DNA from: Sulfitobacter donghicola DSW-25 = KCTC 12864 = JCM 14565
GTDB lineage: Bacteria > Pseudomonadota > Alphaproteobacteria > Rhodobacterales > Rhodobacteraceae
Assembly: GCF_000622405.1 (NCBI RefSeq)
Contig: NZ_JASF01000005.1
Location: 3,038,001-3,102,000 of the forward strand
Direction: 5' to 3'
DNA length: 64,000 bases
Part shown: positions 46,081 to 54,059 of the stretch, piece after piece
Layout: the number at the start of each line of letters is the position of its first letter
Numbering within the stretch: position 1 is the first letter of the stretch
The notes under the pieces: model-generated
Databases searched by the model: none
The model's input: only the letters and a program-made list of their open reading frames with translations
Told to the model about the DNA's origin: nothing
Translations under genes and position numbers: made by a program

Positions 46081-46614
46081 TTATTGGCTTTCCTCACCCG
46101 CATTCAACGTCAGAGGAATGCCACGCAGCACACTGATGTGCTTGAAAATTTCTGAAATTACCTGAAGGATCATCAGGCCAAGGCATGCAACCATCAACGC
46201 CTTGATCGGGATCAGCGACGGGTTCCACATCGAAAAACGCCGCTCGCCGGTCTGGATGGCATATTCAAGGGATGAAATCCCCCCGATCAACATGATGACA
46301 AGGTAGAACAGCAGGCAAAAGATCGTGACCAGATCAACACCCGCCTTGCCCCGTACCGATAGCCGATCATACAGCAAATCCATACGCACGTGATCGCCGT
46401 CTTTGATGGTCTTGGCCCCGCCCATGAAATAATAGGCGGCCAGCACAAATTGCGCCAATTCGATACACCAATGCAGATAGATTTTTAGCCCGCTTGTTAC
46501 AGCATCCAGCAGCAAAATCCCGACCATCGCAAAAATCAGGTACATGGCAAAAATGCCGACCAGATTTGAAATGCGATCCATCCACCGCACATATATTTGT
46601 ATGGCCTTAGGCAT
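46081..46614 (-). CDS. dctQ: TRAP transporter small permease DctQ
   Basis: A 177-residue protein with four membrane helices (about 15-35, 48-65, 88-110, 130-150), the small membrane subunit that helps assemble DctM. The family motif RMDLLYDRLS is present around residue 80. It is the first gene of the TRAP-ligase-ALDH-ADH run. Confidence 0.9.
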   Translation of the reverse strand: MPKAIQIYVRWMDRISNLVGIFAMYLIFAMVGILLLDAVTSGLKIYLHWCIELAQFVLAAYYFMGGAKTIKDGDHVRMDLLYDRLSVRGKAGVDLVTIFCLLFYLVIMLIGGISSLEYAIQTGERRFSMWNPSLIPIKALMVACLGLMILQVISEIFKHISVLRGIPLTLNAGEESQ

Positions 46615-46936
46615 AGGCGCGCCTCACGACGAGAGAAGTTTTTGGATATGAAAATGACCAGACCGCAGAAGGGCCCCTATCATATGCTGCCGTAATCAGC
46701 CGTATTCTTGGCTTTACTCGCATGAGCGCTCTTTTAGTATTTCTAGCAAATTCTTGACCAATTAGATTTTTAAGCAGACTTATATTTAACGACAGCAGAC
46801 GGCAGGATTGCACAATTAGTCAACACATTTGTGACCATATGGTCAAAAAATACGTTTTCCATTGACCGTTCGGGCGCGCTTTGAGCAAAAAGAATGCAGG
46901 GACAGCTCCCTAATCGCGGAATTTGAACGAGGGAAG
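46615..46936. promoter_or_regulatory. 322-base divergent region with a palindromic operator candidate
   Basis: Between dctQ and the FGGY kinase. It holds TGACCATATGGTCA at 46832-46845, a perfect 14-base palindrome of the kind bound by FadR/GntR-type repressors. No regulator gene is adjacent. A near-identical site (TGACCATTTGGTCA) lies at 56626-56639. Confidence 0.5.
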
Positions 46937-48355
46937 ATGACCTTACTGGCAATAGATCAAAGCACGACCTCAACGACGGCTTTGCTGTTTGATGTATCGG
47001 GCGGCGTTCGAACCGTTCATCGCGCAGACCACAAACAGATCTATCCAAAACAGGGTTGGGTCGAACATGATCCGTTAGAAATCCTTGGCCATATCAGGCG
47101 CTCCCTTGACGCTGGAAAAGAACAAGGCGCGCAGGCCTTTGCCCTCTCAAACCAAGGGGAAAGCTGTTTGGCGTGGGATCGTAAGACGGGTGATCCCATC
47201 AGCCCGATGATCGTCTGGCAGGACAACCGGACCGAAGCCGCCTGTAAATCGCTTGAACTACATCATGGGAACACCGTAGCGCAGCGCGCCCGCCTGCCGC
47301 TATCCCCGTATTTTTCCGCCGCCAAGCTGGGTTGGGTTTTGCAAAACATCCCCGCAGCGTCGGACCTTGCAAAAAACGGTCGCCTTGCGTTGGGGACCAG
47401 TGATGCGTTTTTTCGCGATCAGCTCACGGGGCGATTTGAAACAGATGTCGCCACGGCCTCGCGTACCTCCCTAATGAATCTGGAAACCTGCCAATGGGAC
47501 CCCCAGCTTTGTGAGGTTTTTGGCGTCCCTATCGCGTGTCTGCCCAAGATCACAGATTGCAGCGGGGATTTAGGAGCCGCGCAAGGGCTGCCCTTAGCCG
47601 CTGCAATTGTTGACCAACAAGCGGCCCTTTACGGGCACGGTGTATCTCACAGAGGCGAGAGCAAATTCACCTTTGGAACTGGTGCCTTTGCCCAAACTTT
47701 TGTGGGCCCCGATTGCCCCCCTTTTGCGCAGGGCGTTGCCCCGACTGTCGCTTGGCGTGAGGTGGGGCAAAAAACGGTTTACGCGCTGGATGGTGGTATC
47801 CACACAGCCGCTGCTGCCGTGAACTGGGCCCGCGACCTAGGGCTGTTTCATGAATTTTCCGAATTGGAGGGCTTTTGCGGTCACGCATTGGAACGCGGTT
47901 TGGCATTTGTTCCCGCTTTGGCGGGGCTGGCCTGCCCCCATTGGGACAATAACGCAAAAGGCACATGGCTGGGCCTGTCCCTTGGGACGACAAAGGCGGA
48001 TATGATGCAGGCTCTGCTGGAAGGCATCGCCTATCGCGCAGCCGAGGTCTGCGCAGCGATGGAACAGGTTGTGCCCCCAAATGGCGCGGTTTTGGTCGAT
48101 GGCGGCATGTCTGCAAACCCATGGTTTTGCCAGCTTCTGGCCAATGTCACTGGCCGCAGCATCAAGGCCGCACAAATGAGCGACATAACCGCATATGGCG
48201 CGGCAAAGATGGCTGGTAACGCGCTTGGGCTGGAAATCCCCTCAAAGGCGGCGCGATCGGTGTTTGAACCGGAAGCGGGGTTTAGCCCCCAAATGCAGCG
48301 TTTTGAAGAAGCGCGCAATCTGGCCCAAAGCTGGCTTGCAAAAGCGCCCGTTTGA
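46937..48355 (+). CDS. FGGY-family carbohydrate kinase, glycerol-kinase-like
   Basis: A 472-residue kinase. The N-terminus LLAIDQSTTSTTALLFD carries the phosphate-1 motif, then QIYPKQGWVEHDPLEIL is strikingly like glycerol kinase, and IVWQDNRTEAACKSL the substrate-lobe signature. FTFGTGAFAQTFVG and VDGGMSANPWFCQLLA are the phosphate-2 and adenosine motifs. I start it at ATG 46937 with GAGGGAAG before it. Somewhat shorter than GlpK. It is divergent from the TRAP operon, so its substrate may come from that pathway. Confidence 0.88.
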   Translation: MTLLAIDQSTTSTTALLFDVSGGVRTVHRADHKQIYPKQGWVEHDPLEILGHIRRSLDAGKEQGAQAFALSNQGESCLAWDRKTGDPISPMIVWQDNRTEAACKSLELHHGNTVAQRARLPLSPYFSAAKLGWVLQNIPAASDLAKNGRLALGTSDAFFRDQLTGRFETDVATASRTSLMNLETCQWDPQLCEVFGVPIACLPKITDCSGDLGAAQGLPLAAAIVDQQAALYGHGVSHRGESKFTFGTGAFAQTFVGPDCPPFAQGVAPTVAWREVGQKTVYALDGGIHTAAAAVNWARDLGLFHEFSELEGFCGHALERGLAFVPALAGLACPHWDNNAKGTWLGLSLGTTKADMMQALLEGIAYRAAEVCAAMEQVVPPNGAVLVDGGMSANPWFCQLLANVTGRSIKAAQMSDITAYGAAKMAGNALGLEIPSKAARSVFEPEAGFSPQMQRFEEARNLAQSWLAKAPV

Positions 48356-48409
48356 TCAAAGGATTGGGTAGTGCACAGGGCAATTTTCGATCTCCCCTGC
48401 CCCTTTCCT

Positions 48410-48586
48410 CTATTTGGTCAGGATCAGCTTTCCCGCCCGCGTGATGCGCAAGGTATAAACAGCCTCATCCAGTACCAAACGCGCCTGCCCGTCCTTTTGG
48501 ACGATGTCGCGCACATCATATGTTGGCATCAGATCCTTCTCAGGCAGCTGCGCAAGGTTGCTTGGTGGTTTCGTAATTGCGGTCAT
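48410..48586 (-). CDS. hemP: Hemin uptake protein HemP
   Basis: A 58-residue protein of the HemP family, recognised by LMPTYDVRDIVQ and the terminal VYTLRITRAGKLILTK. The role of HemP in haem uptake is indirect (in some bacteria it activates the haem receptor gene). I start it at ATG 48586 (MTAITKPPSN), preceded by AAGGGAA and overlapping the stop of the preceding small gene. Confidence 0.9.
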   Translation of the reverse strand: MTAITKPPSNLAQLPEKDLMPTYDVRDIVQKDGQARLVLDEAVYTLRITRAGKLILTK

Positions 48587-48774
48587 GGCCTGTTCCCTTG
48601 CAAATAGTCCAACAGCGGTTCGAAATTTGTGTCGCAAAGGTAGTGGCCGCTGAGGCCTGCCTGCATTGCCTCATCGCGGCAGCGATCAACAACCCGTAGG
48701 TTTTCCGCGTGGGAATAGGCCGTGCGTTCAGGTGGCTGAAAGGCCGTTCTGCCGCGATTTATCTGATTTGTCAT
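48583..48774 (-). CDS. Small conserved-looking protein upstream of hemP
   Basis: A 63-residue hydrophilic protein starting MTNQINRGRTAF. Two cysteines (VVDRCRDEA and HYLCDTNF) and a charged helix-like middle are visible. It overlaps hemP by ATGA, implying coupled translation. I do not recognise it; ribosome site is weak and the start uncertain. Confidence 0.55.
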   Translation of the reverse strand: MTNQINRGRTAFQPPERTAYSHAENLRVVDRCRDEAMQAGLSGHYLCDTNFEPLLDYLQGNRP

Positions 48775-48843
48775 TCTAGCGTCCGCAGGTTCGGGAATTG
48801 TCCGGGCTGGCCTGTGGGCGTGGCTAGGTAATATCAGCTTTGT

Positions 48844-48873
48844 AAAAACCACGGGCAACGAACTGCCCGTAGT
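48844..48873 (-). terminator. Terminator after the ferric-iron binding protein gene
   Basis: ACGGGCA and TGCCCGT with a six-base loop; on the minus strand the stem is followed by GGTTTTTAC. It separates the binding protein gene from the hemP pair. Confidence 0.8.
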
Positions 48874-48890
48874 TGTTTCGATCTATGAAT

Positions 48891-49922
48891 TTATTTCCAA
48901 CCGACTTCGTTAAAAATCTTTTGCGCTGTCGGTACATTCTTGGCGACATTGCTCAGGTCCACCGCGTCTGGGCGGAACAAACCAAGAGCCGCAACAGATG
49001 CGCTGAGGGAAACGCCAGGCACTGCTGGGTATTCGTCATTCCCAGCCGAGAAATACTGCTGTGCTTGATCGCTGGCGAGGTATTCCAAGAACTTGATCGC
49101 GTTCTCTTTGTTTGGCGCATGTGCGGCAACACCGGCACCGGAAAGGTTCATGTGGGCCCCTTCGGCGTTTTGCGCAGGAAAGATCCAGCCGATGTTTTCA
49201 CGGGCATCCGCAGGCAGGCCCTTAACGTCTTTGCGGATCGAGCGGGCAAAATAGTAAGTGTTTGCAACCGAGATATCGCACTGGCCTGACACGATCCCGC
49301 GCAGCTGGTCTGTGTCACCCCCTTCTGGATCGCGGGCAAAGTTGTCTACAACACCCTGCGCCCAAGCTTTGGCAGCCTCTTCACCGTGGTTTTCGATGAT
49401 AGAGGAAAGAAGTGTTTGGGAATACACGTTCGAGGACGAGCGGTGGCAAACCATGCCTTTGTAAGCGGGATCTGCAAGCGAAACGTAATCCTGTGGTGGG
49501 TTCGCAACATCGGCTTTGTCATAGAAAATGATGCGCGCACGCTGGCTAAAGCCAAACCACTGGTTTTCAGAGTCTTGCAGGCTCGCTGGAATACGCTTTT
49601 CTAGGACATCACTGTCGACAGACTGAAGAACGCCCGCGCCCTTTGCGCGTTCCAGACGGGATGTATCAACCGTCAGCAAGATATCAGCAGGAGAGTTCGC
49701 TCCCTCGGCGCCCATACGTGCGATCAATTCGTCCGCTTTACCTTCGATACGGTTGATTTTGATACCTGTTGCTTCTGTGAAATCAGAATACAGGCGCTCA
49801 TCCGTGTCGTAGTGGCGCGAGGAATAAAGGTTTAGCTCACCTTCGGCGAAAGCAGCGGTAGAGCCCAGAGTGACCATTGCGGTGGTCAACGTCGCGGCCA
49901 GTTTTGTAAAGGAACGTTTCAT
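48891..49922 (-). CDS. Fe(3+) ABC transporter substrate-binding protein (FbpA/FutA-like)
   Basis: A 343-residue periplasmic protein. The signal peptide (about 1-26) ends AAFAEG. LNLYSSRHYDTDERLYSDF and the iron-ligand tyrosine pair in ISVANTYYFARSIRKD match FbpA/FutA proteins. No FbpB permease or FbpC ATPase gene lies next to it, so it must use a transporter encoded elsewhere. An inverted repeat with iron-operator character lies upstream. Confidence 0.9.
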   Translation of the reverse strand: MKRSFTKLAATLTTAMVTLGSTAAFAEGELNLYSSRHYDTDERLYSDFTEATGIKINRIEGKADELIARMGAEGANSPADILLTVDTSRLERAKGAGVLQSVDSDVLEKRIPASLQDSENQWFGFSQRARIIFYDKADVANPPQDYVSLADPAYKGMVCHRSSSNVYSQTLLSSIIENHGEEAAKAWAQGVVDNFARDPEGGDTDQLRGIVSGQCDISVANTYYFARSIRKDVKGLPADARENIGWIFPAQNAEGAHMNLSGAGVAAHAPNKENAIKFLEYLASDQAQQYFSAGNDEYPAVPGVSLSASVAALGLFRPDAVDLSNVAKNVPTAQKIFNEVGWK

Positions 49923-49995
49923 AGTTAGTCCTGTCAGATATGTTTACAAAAACACTCAGATACTATTTTTCCGCCAAATGCAACATTACTTACTA

Positions 49996-50011
49996 ATTTA
50001 GTCAGCTAAAT
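49996..50011. promoter_or_regulatory. Inverted repeat before the ferric-iron binding protein gene
   Basis: ATTTAG-TCAG-CTAAAT, 74 bases upstream of the start codon. It resembles half-sites of alphaproteobacterial Irr/iron control elements (TTTAG...CTAAA) but with a shorter centre, so the regulator is uncertain. Confidence 0.4.
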
Positions 50012-50029
50012 GTGGCGCGCTTTGAATAC

Positions 50030-50833
50030 TCAATTACCCTGCTTTTGAAACGCCCCTTCTTGCGCCATTTGGGGCAGCAAAAACGGAACGCCGTGTTCCG
50101 GTAGGGCATTGGTTTTTAAGCGGCAATTATAGGCACGCGACAGGGTTTCATCGGTAAACACATTTTTCGGCGTGTCGCTGGCGATCAATTCGCCCCCCGA
50201 CATCATAAGAACGCGATCTGCATACATCGCCGTTAAGTTCAAATCATGCATAACGGTAATCACACCGCCTCCAGCCTGAGCAAAGTCCTTCATGATTCGC
50301 ATAACCTGTAACTGGTGGCCGATATCCAAACTGGACACAGGCTCATCCAGAAATAGCCAACGTGGCATGCCTTCTTCGAAGGGCAGCCAAACCTGTGAGA
50401 GAACCCGCGCCAGCTGAACGCGTTGCTGTTCGCCACCTGAAAGGTCTTGATAATGCCTGTTGGCGTAGCTCTCTAATCCGACGCGCATTAGGGCCGCTGT
50501 TGCGATGGGGTCAAACCCGCTGGAACGGCTGCGCTGCAATCCCATGCGAACCACTTCGATCACCGTAAACGGGAATGCCAATGTGCTGGCCTGTGGCAGC
50601 ACCGCGCGGCGGGAGGCCAAATCCCATGCGGCCATGGATTTGATGTCTGCCCCCTGCAAGGACACAACACCTCCATAATCAACATCCCCTGTGACAGCCC
50701 GCAGGAGGGTTGTTTTTCCGGATCCATTCGGCCCGACAATTGCGGTCACTTCGCCTGCATGCGCCTCGAATGAGACGCTTTCAAGGATAGGGGTTTTGCC
50801 AAAGGAAACTGAAATTTGCTGTGCTTTGATCAT
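50030..50833 (-). CDS. hmuV: Hemin ABC transporter ATP-binding protein HmuV
   Basis: A 267-residue ATPase. Walker A GPNGSGKTT, signature LSGGEQQRVQLARVL with HmuV-specific QVWLPFEEGMPRWLFLDEPVSSLD (in part) and the H-loop MHDLNL. It is the last gene of hmuSTUV and lies one base after hmuU. Confidence 0.94.
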   Translation of the reverse strand: MIKAQQISVSFGKTPILESVSFEAHAGEVTAIVGPNGSGKTTLLRAVTGDVDYGGVVSLQGADIKSMAAWDLASRRAVLPQASTLAFPFTVIEVVRMGLQRSRSSGFDPIATAALMRVGLESYANRHYQDLSGGEQQRVQLARVLSQVWLPFEEGMPRWLFLDEPVSSLDIGHQLQVMRIMKDFAQAGGGVITVMHDLNLTAMYADRVLMMSGGELIASDTPKNVFTDETLSRAYNCRLKTNALPEHGVPFLLPQMAQEGAFQKQGN

Positions 50834-50834
50834 T

Positions 50835-51902
50835 TTACATATCCATAATTCCGCGTTTGCGCAGGAGTATCCACAAAAACACAGGCGCCCCCAAAACAGC
50901 CGTCACAATACCGATCGGCAATTCGGCGGGGGCGATGACGACACGGCTGATCATGTCGGCCAGCAACAGGATGCTGGCCCCCAACAGGGCTGCATTGATC
51001 AACAGGGTCCTGTGATCTGGACCAGACCACAAGCGCAACACATGGGGCACAACGATCCCGATGAAACCGATCCCGCCAGACACTGCCACAGCAGCGCCCG
51101 TCGCTGCGGCTACGGTCAGAATGGCGATGTTTTTCATGCGCTGCACTGGAATGCCGATGTGATGGGCTGTCGCTTCGCCCATCGCAAGCCCGTTCAAGCC
51201 CCGCCCCTGTGTGCAGGCAATGCCAATTGCGATAACAATCAAAGGTCCGCCAACCAAAACTTTTGCCCAACTTGCCCCCGCAAGGGAGCCAAGCCCCCAA
51301 AAGGTCAGATCGCGCAGCTGGTTATCATCGGCAGCATAGACCAACAGACCCGTTGCCGCCCCAGCTAAGGCTCCTAGGGCTATGCCTGCCAATAACATCG
51401 TGGCAACAGATGTTTTCCCACCGCGCGTTGCAACACGGTACAAAACCATGGTCGAAATCCAGCCCCCTAAAAATGCGGCCACGGGAACAAGATAGGTGCC
51501 TGTTAGCGCCGCCACCCAAGCCGGCAGCACCCCGCCCAACACAATGGCACAGATCGCCCCCAGTCCCGCGCCCGCACTCACCCCAACCAAACCAGGATCA
51601 GCCAGCGGATTGCGAAACAACCCTTGCATCACGGCCCCCGAGACAGCCAGCGCTGCCCCCACACAAATTCCCAAAACCAATCTGGGCGCACGGATGTCCC
51701 ATAAAACGACGGCTTCGGTTTGGGTTAAGGGCTGACCTTGGACGATTTTTGCAAGCGCCCCCCAAAGAGATGTGCCCGATGCCCCTGTTGCCAAACTGGC
51801 CACGCTGATCACGCACAGTAATGCCGCCAGCCAAAGATGCATAAGGCGCGCTGCCTGCATCCGATCTATCGGGCGCGACGGGGTGTCGGACATCGCTACC
51901 AT
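50835..51902 (-). CDS. hmuU: Hemin ABC transporter permease HmuU
   Basis: A 355-residue FecCD-type permease with about nine to ten helices. VLWDIRAPRLVLGICVGAALAVSGAVMQGLFRNPLADPGLVGVSAGAGLGA (cited in part) is the FecCD hallmark, and GFIGIVVPHVLRL the ATPase-contact region. I start it at ATG 51902, next to the hmuT stop; ATG 51893 is equally possible. Confidence 0.93.
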   Translation of the reverse strand: MVAMSDTPSRPIDRMQAARLMHLWLAALLCVISVASLATGASGTSLWGALAKIVQGQPLTQTEAVVLWDIRAPRLVLGICVGAALAVSGAVMQGLFRNPLADPGLVGVSAGAGLGAICAIVLGGVLPAWVAALTGTYLVPVAAFLGGWISTMVLYRVATRGGKTSVATMLLAGIALGALAGAATGLLVYAADDNQLRDLTFWGLGSLAGASWAKVLVGGPLIVIAIGIACTQGRGLNGLAMGEATAHHIGIPVQRMKNIAILTVAAATGAAVAVSGGIGFIGIVVPHVLRLWSGPDHRTLLINAALLGASILLLADMISRVVIAPAELPIGIVTAVLGAPVFLWILLRKRGIMDM

Positions 51903-51903
51903 T

Positions 51904-52794
51904 TCACTGCCCGTAAAGTGCGGTGTTGAGGTCAAGCGCGGCTTGGGCCGTTCGTGGCCCAAAACCCAGCAGATACAGCCCGTTCATTCGAACAATCGCC
52001 TTTTCGCGCGCCGCAGGCGTTGGCACCAGCGCGGGCATCGCAAACAGCTCATCCGTGTCGGTTTGATGGTCGCCCATCCGGTCCATCATCAAAATCACAT
52101 CAGGCGCCGCAAGGGCAACGGCCTCATCAGTCAGAGGCTTGTAGCCGGTAAAGCTGGTGATTGCATTTATGCCCCCCGCCATTTCGATAATCCCATGGGC
52201 TGCTGTTTCGGTTCCCGAAGCCAGAATGCGCCCGCCCTGCGTGCTGAGGATAAACAGGACTCTTTTAGGGTCATCGACTTTTTTCAGGTTTTCTGCGGCT
52301 TGTTCGAAACCGTTTGCAATTTCGTCGGCCAATACCGCCGCTGCGGCATCAACATCCAATGCACGCCCAACCACACGGATCTTTTCGATCACACCTTCCG
52401 CGCTATAGCCATCAGGAACAGTGATAAACGGGATCGAGACAGCCTCTAACGCATCAATCGTTTCCTGCGGCCCTGCCCCGTCTTCGGAAATGATCAGGTT
52501 CGGCCCAACTGACAACACTCCCTCGGGGGAGAGCGCGCGCATATAGCCGACATCAGGCAAATCCATCACCTCCGCTGGAAATGACGAGGTCGTATCCCGC
52601 GCGATGAGCCGGTGTTCCTGTTTTAGCGCATAGACAATTTCCGTTACCGAGCCCCCAATAGACAAGACGCGGTCCTGCGCGCTTGCCTGACTTTTCAAAG
52701 GCGATGGCACAACGCTCATTGTTACGGCGGCCAGAACAGCCGCGCTAGCGGCAAGACGGATTTGGGCCATTTTGGAAAGAGCCTTGCGCATCAT
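51904..52794 (-). CDS. hmuT: Periplasmic hemin-binding protein HmuT
   Basis: A 296-residue binding protein of the BtuF/FhuD class with a signal peptide (about 1-33). RVLSIGGSVTEIVYAL and RLIARDTTSSFPAEVMDLPDVGYMRALSPEGVLSVGPNLII (in part) are typical of HmuT. ATG 52794 overlaps the hmuS stop. Hands haem to HmuUV. Confidence 0.92.
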   Translation of the reverse strand: MMRKALSKMAQIRLAASAAVLAAVTMSVVPSPLKSQASAQDRVLSIGGSVTEIVYALKQEHRLIARDTTSSFPAEVMDLPDVGYMRALSPEGVLSVGPNLIISEDGAGPQETIDALEAVSIPFITVPDGYSAEGVIEKIRVVGRALDVDAAAAVLADEIANGFEQAAENLKKVDDPKRVLFILSTQGGRILASGTETAAHGIIEMAGGINAITSFTGYKPLTDEAVALAAPDVILMMDRMGDHQTDTDELFAMPALVPTPAAREKAIVRMNGLYLLGFGPRTAQAALDLNTALYGQ

Positions 52795-53837
52795 GCCATG
52801 GCCTCCTCGTCCAAACCCTGTAGGGTTTTTACGATCTCTCTCCATGCGGGCCTGCTATCACGCCCTTCACGACCGACGCCAAAGACTTGCAGGATGATTG
52901 CACCATCCTTGTCAAAGGCTTCGACAGATACAGCCATCCCGCGCTGGGTGGGTTTTTCCACGGCCCAGACTTCGGCGATGTGATCCAACCGCAGATGAAG
53001 GTTAAAGCTGGGGTCCATGACGTTTTGCCATGGCCCCATAGGCTTTAGCGTTTCGATGGGGCCTGAATGGATTTGAATGCAGCCTTTGTTACCAACAAAA
53101 ACCATCACTTCGGTTCCGCGTTCCTGAACAAGGTTCAACATTTGATCAACCGCGCTTGTTTCCAAGGCCCGCACAAAGGGCGCGCCCGCGATCCGATAGG
53201 CGCCGAGGCGGTTCATTTTTAACTTGGAACAAAGACGCAGGAACTGGTGGGTGTCGGTCATACGCGCCCACTCTTTTTGCAGGATATCCAGCTTTGCCGG
53301 ATCCGCTTTGGGGGCTTCTGGTGCTTGGCGAGGCGAAACATCGAGGCGTTGGGCCTGCTCTTGGAGTGCCAATTTATCCTTGATCCCCTGCCATTCGCCG
53401 CTGTTGGAGCTGTCGCGCAGAAAGATTTTATGGACGGCATCACCTGCCGCATCAAATACCTGCAACGACCGCTGGATGCCTTTTTCGGTTTCGTTTTCGA
53501 CGGCAAAGGCGTGCTGCCAGTGCTGGGGGAACATCCGCAGATCAATGTCGCCATTCAAAACCATCGAAGCATGCTGGCCAGAGTGGTAGTTGTCGTAAAC
53601 GCCCACTTTTTCATGCACACAAGATAAGGTGCGCGTCAGCGCCATAACTTCGCCCAGCTGCTGAGCGGCCCACATGATGTCATCAGGATGGGGTTTTAGC
53701 TGCGTCACACCTTGGCCGACATGGGCTGCTAGTAATTCGGCTTCGGAAATTTTGTTTTGCTCGGCAAAGTCGCGCGCGCGCAAATTGGGGCTGAATTCCC
53801 GCATTTCGCGGATATCTTCGGGCGATAGTTTTGTCAT
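52791..53837 (-). CDS. hmuS: Hemin-degrading/transport factor HmuS
   Basis: A 348-residue cytoplasmic haem-handling protein with two related halves; HEKVGVYDNYHSGQHASMVLN and GNKGCIQIHSGPIETLKPMGPWQNVMDPSFNLHLR (in part) mark the conserved haem-binding surfaces. ATG 53837 (MTKLSPED) follows GAGGTTG. First gene of hmuSTUV, divergent from the TonB receptor gene. Confidence 0.93.
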   Translation of the reverse strand: MTKLSPEDIREMREFSPNLRARDFAEQNKISEAELLAAHVGQGVTQLKPHPDDIMWAAQQLGEVMALTRTLSCVHEKVGVYDNYHSGQHASMVLNGDIDLRMFPQHWQHAFAVENETEKGIQRSLQVFDAAGDAVHKIFLRDSSNSGEWQGIKDKLALQEQAQRLDVSPRQAPEAPKADPAKLDILQKEWARMTDTHQFLRLCSKLKMNRLGAYRIAGAPFVRALETSAVDQMLNLVQERGTEVMVFVGNKGCIQIHSGPIETLKPMGPWQNVMDPSFNLHLRLDHIAEVWAVEKPTQRGMAVSVEAFDKDGAIILQVFGVGREGRDSRPAWREIVKTLQGLDEEAMA

Positions 53838-53917
53838 TTTGCACAACCTCGGTTCAGCGTTGATCTTGTTCAAAAAAGATGGCTGGCATTGAGGGAGTGG
53901 CTAGCTATGACCGCTAT

Positions 53918-53959
53918 TGATCGATCATTGTTGACAGTTTTAGTTGGTTAATTTAGGAA
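53918..53959 (+). promoter_or_regulatory. Promoter candidate for the TonB receptor gene
   Basis: TTGACA at 53931-53936, 17 bases, TAGGAA at 53954-53959 on the plus strand, just after the palindrome TGATCGATCA (53918-53927), which may be an operator. Confidence 0.45.
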
Positions 53960-54059
53960 TCGCAAGAGCGCCAGAGTTAACTGGCCCAATTTTTTCCAAC
54001 TTACGACACGCCAGCGTACCAGCAAGCACAGTCGATAGACATGTTTGTTAGGGGACCTA

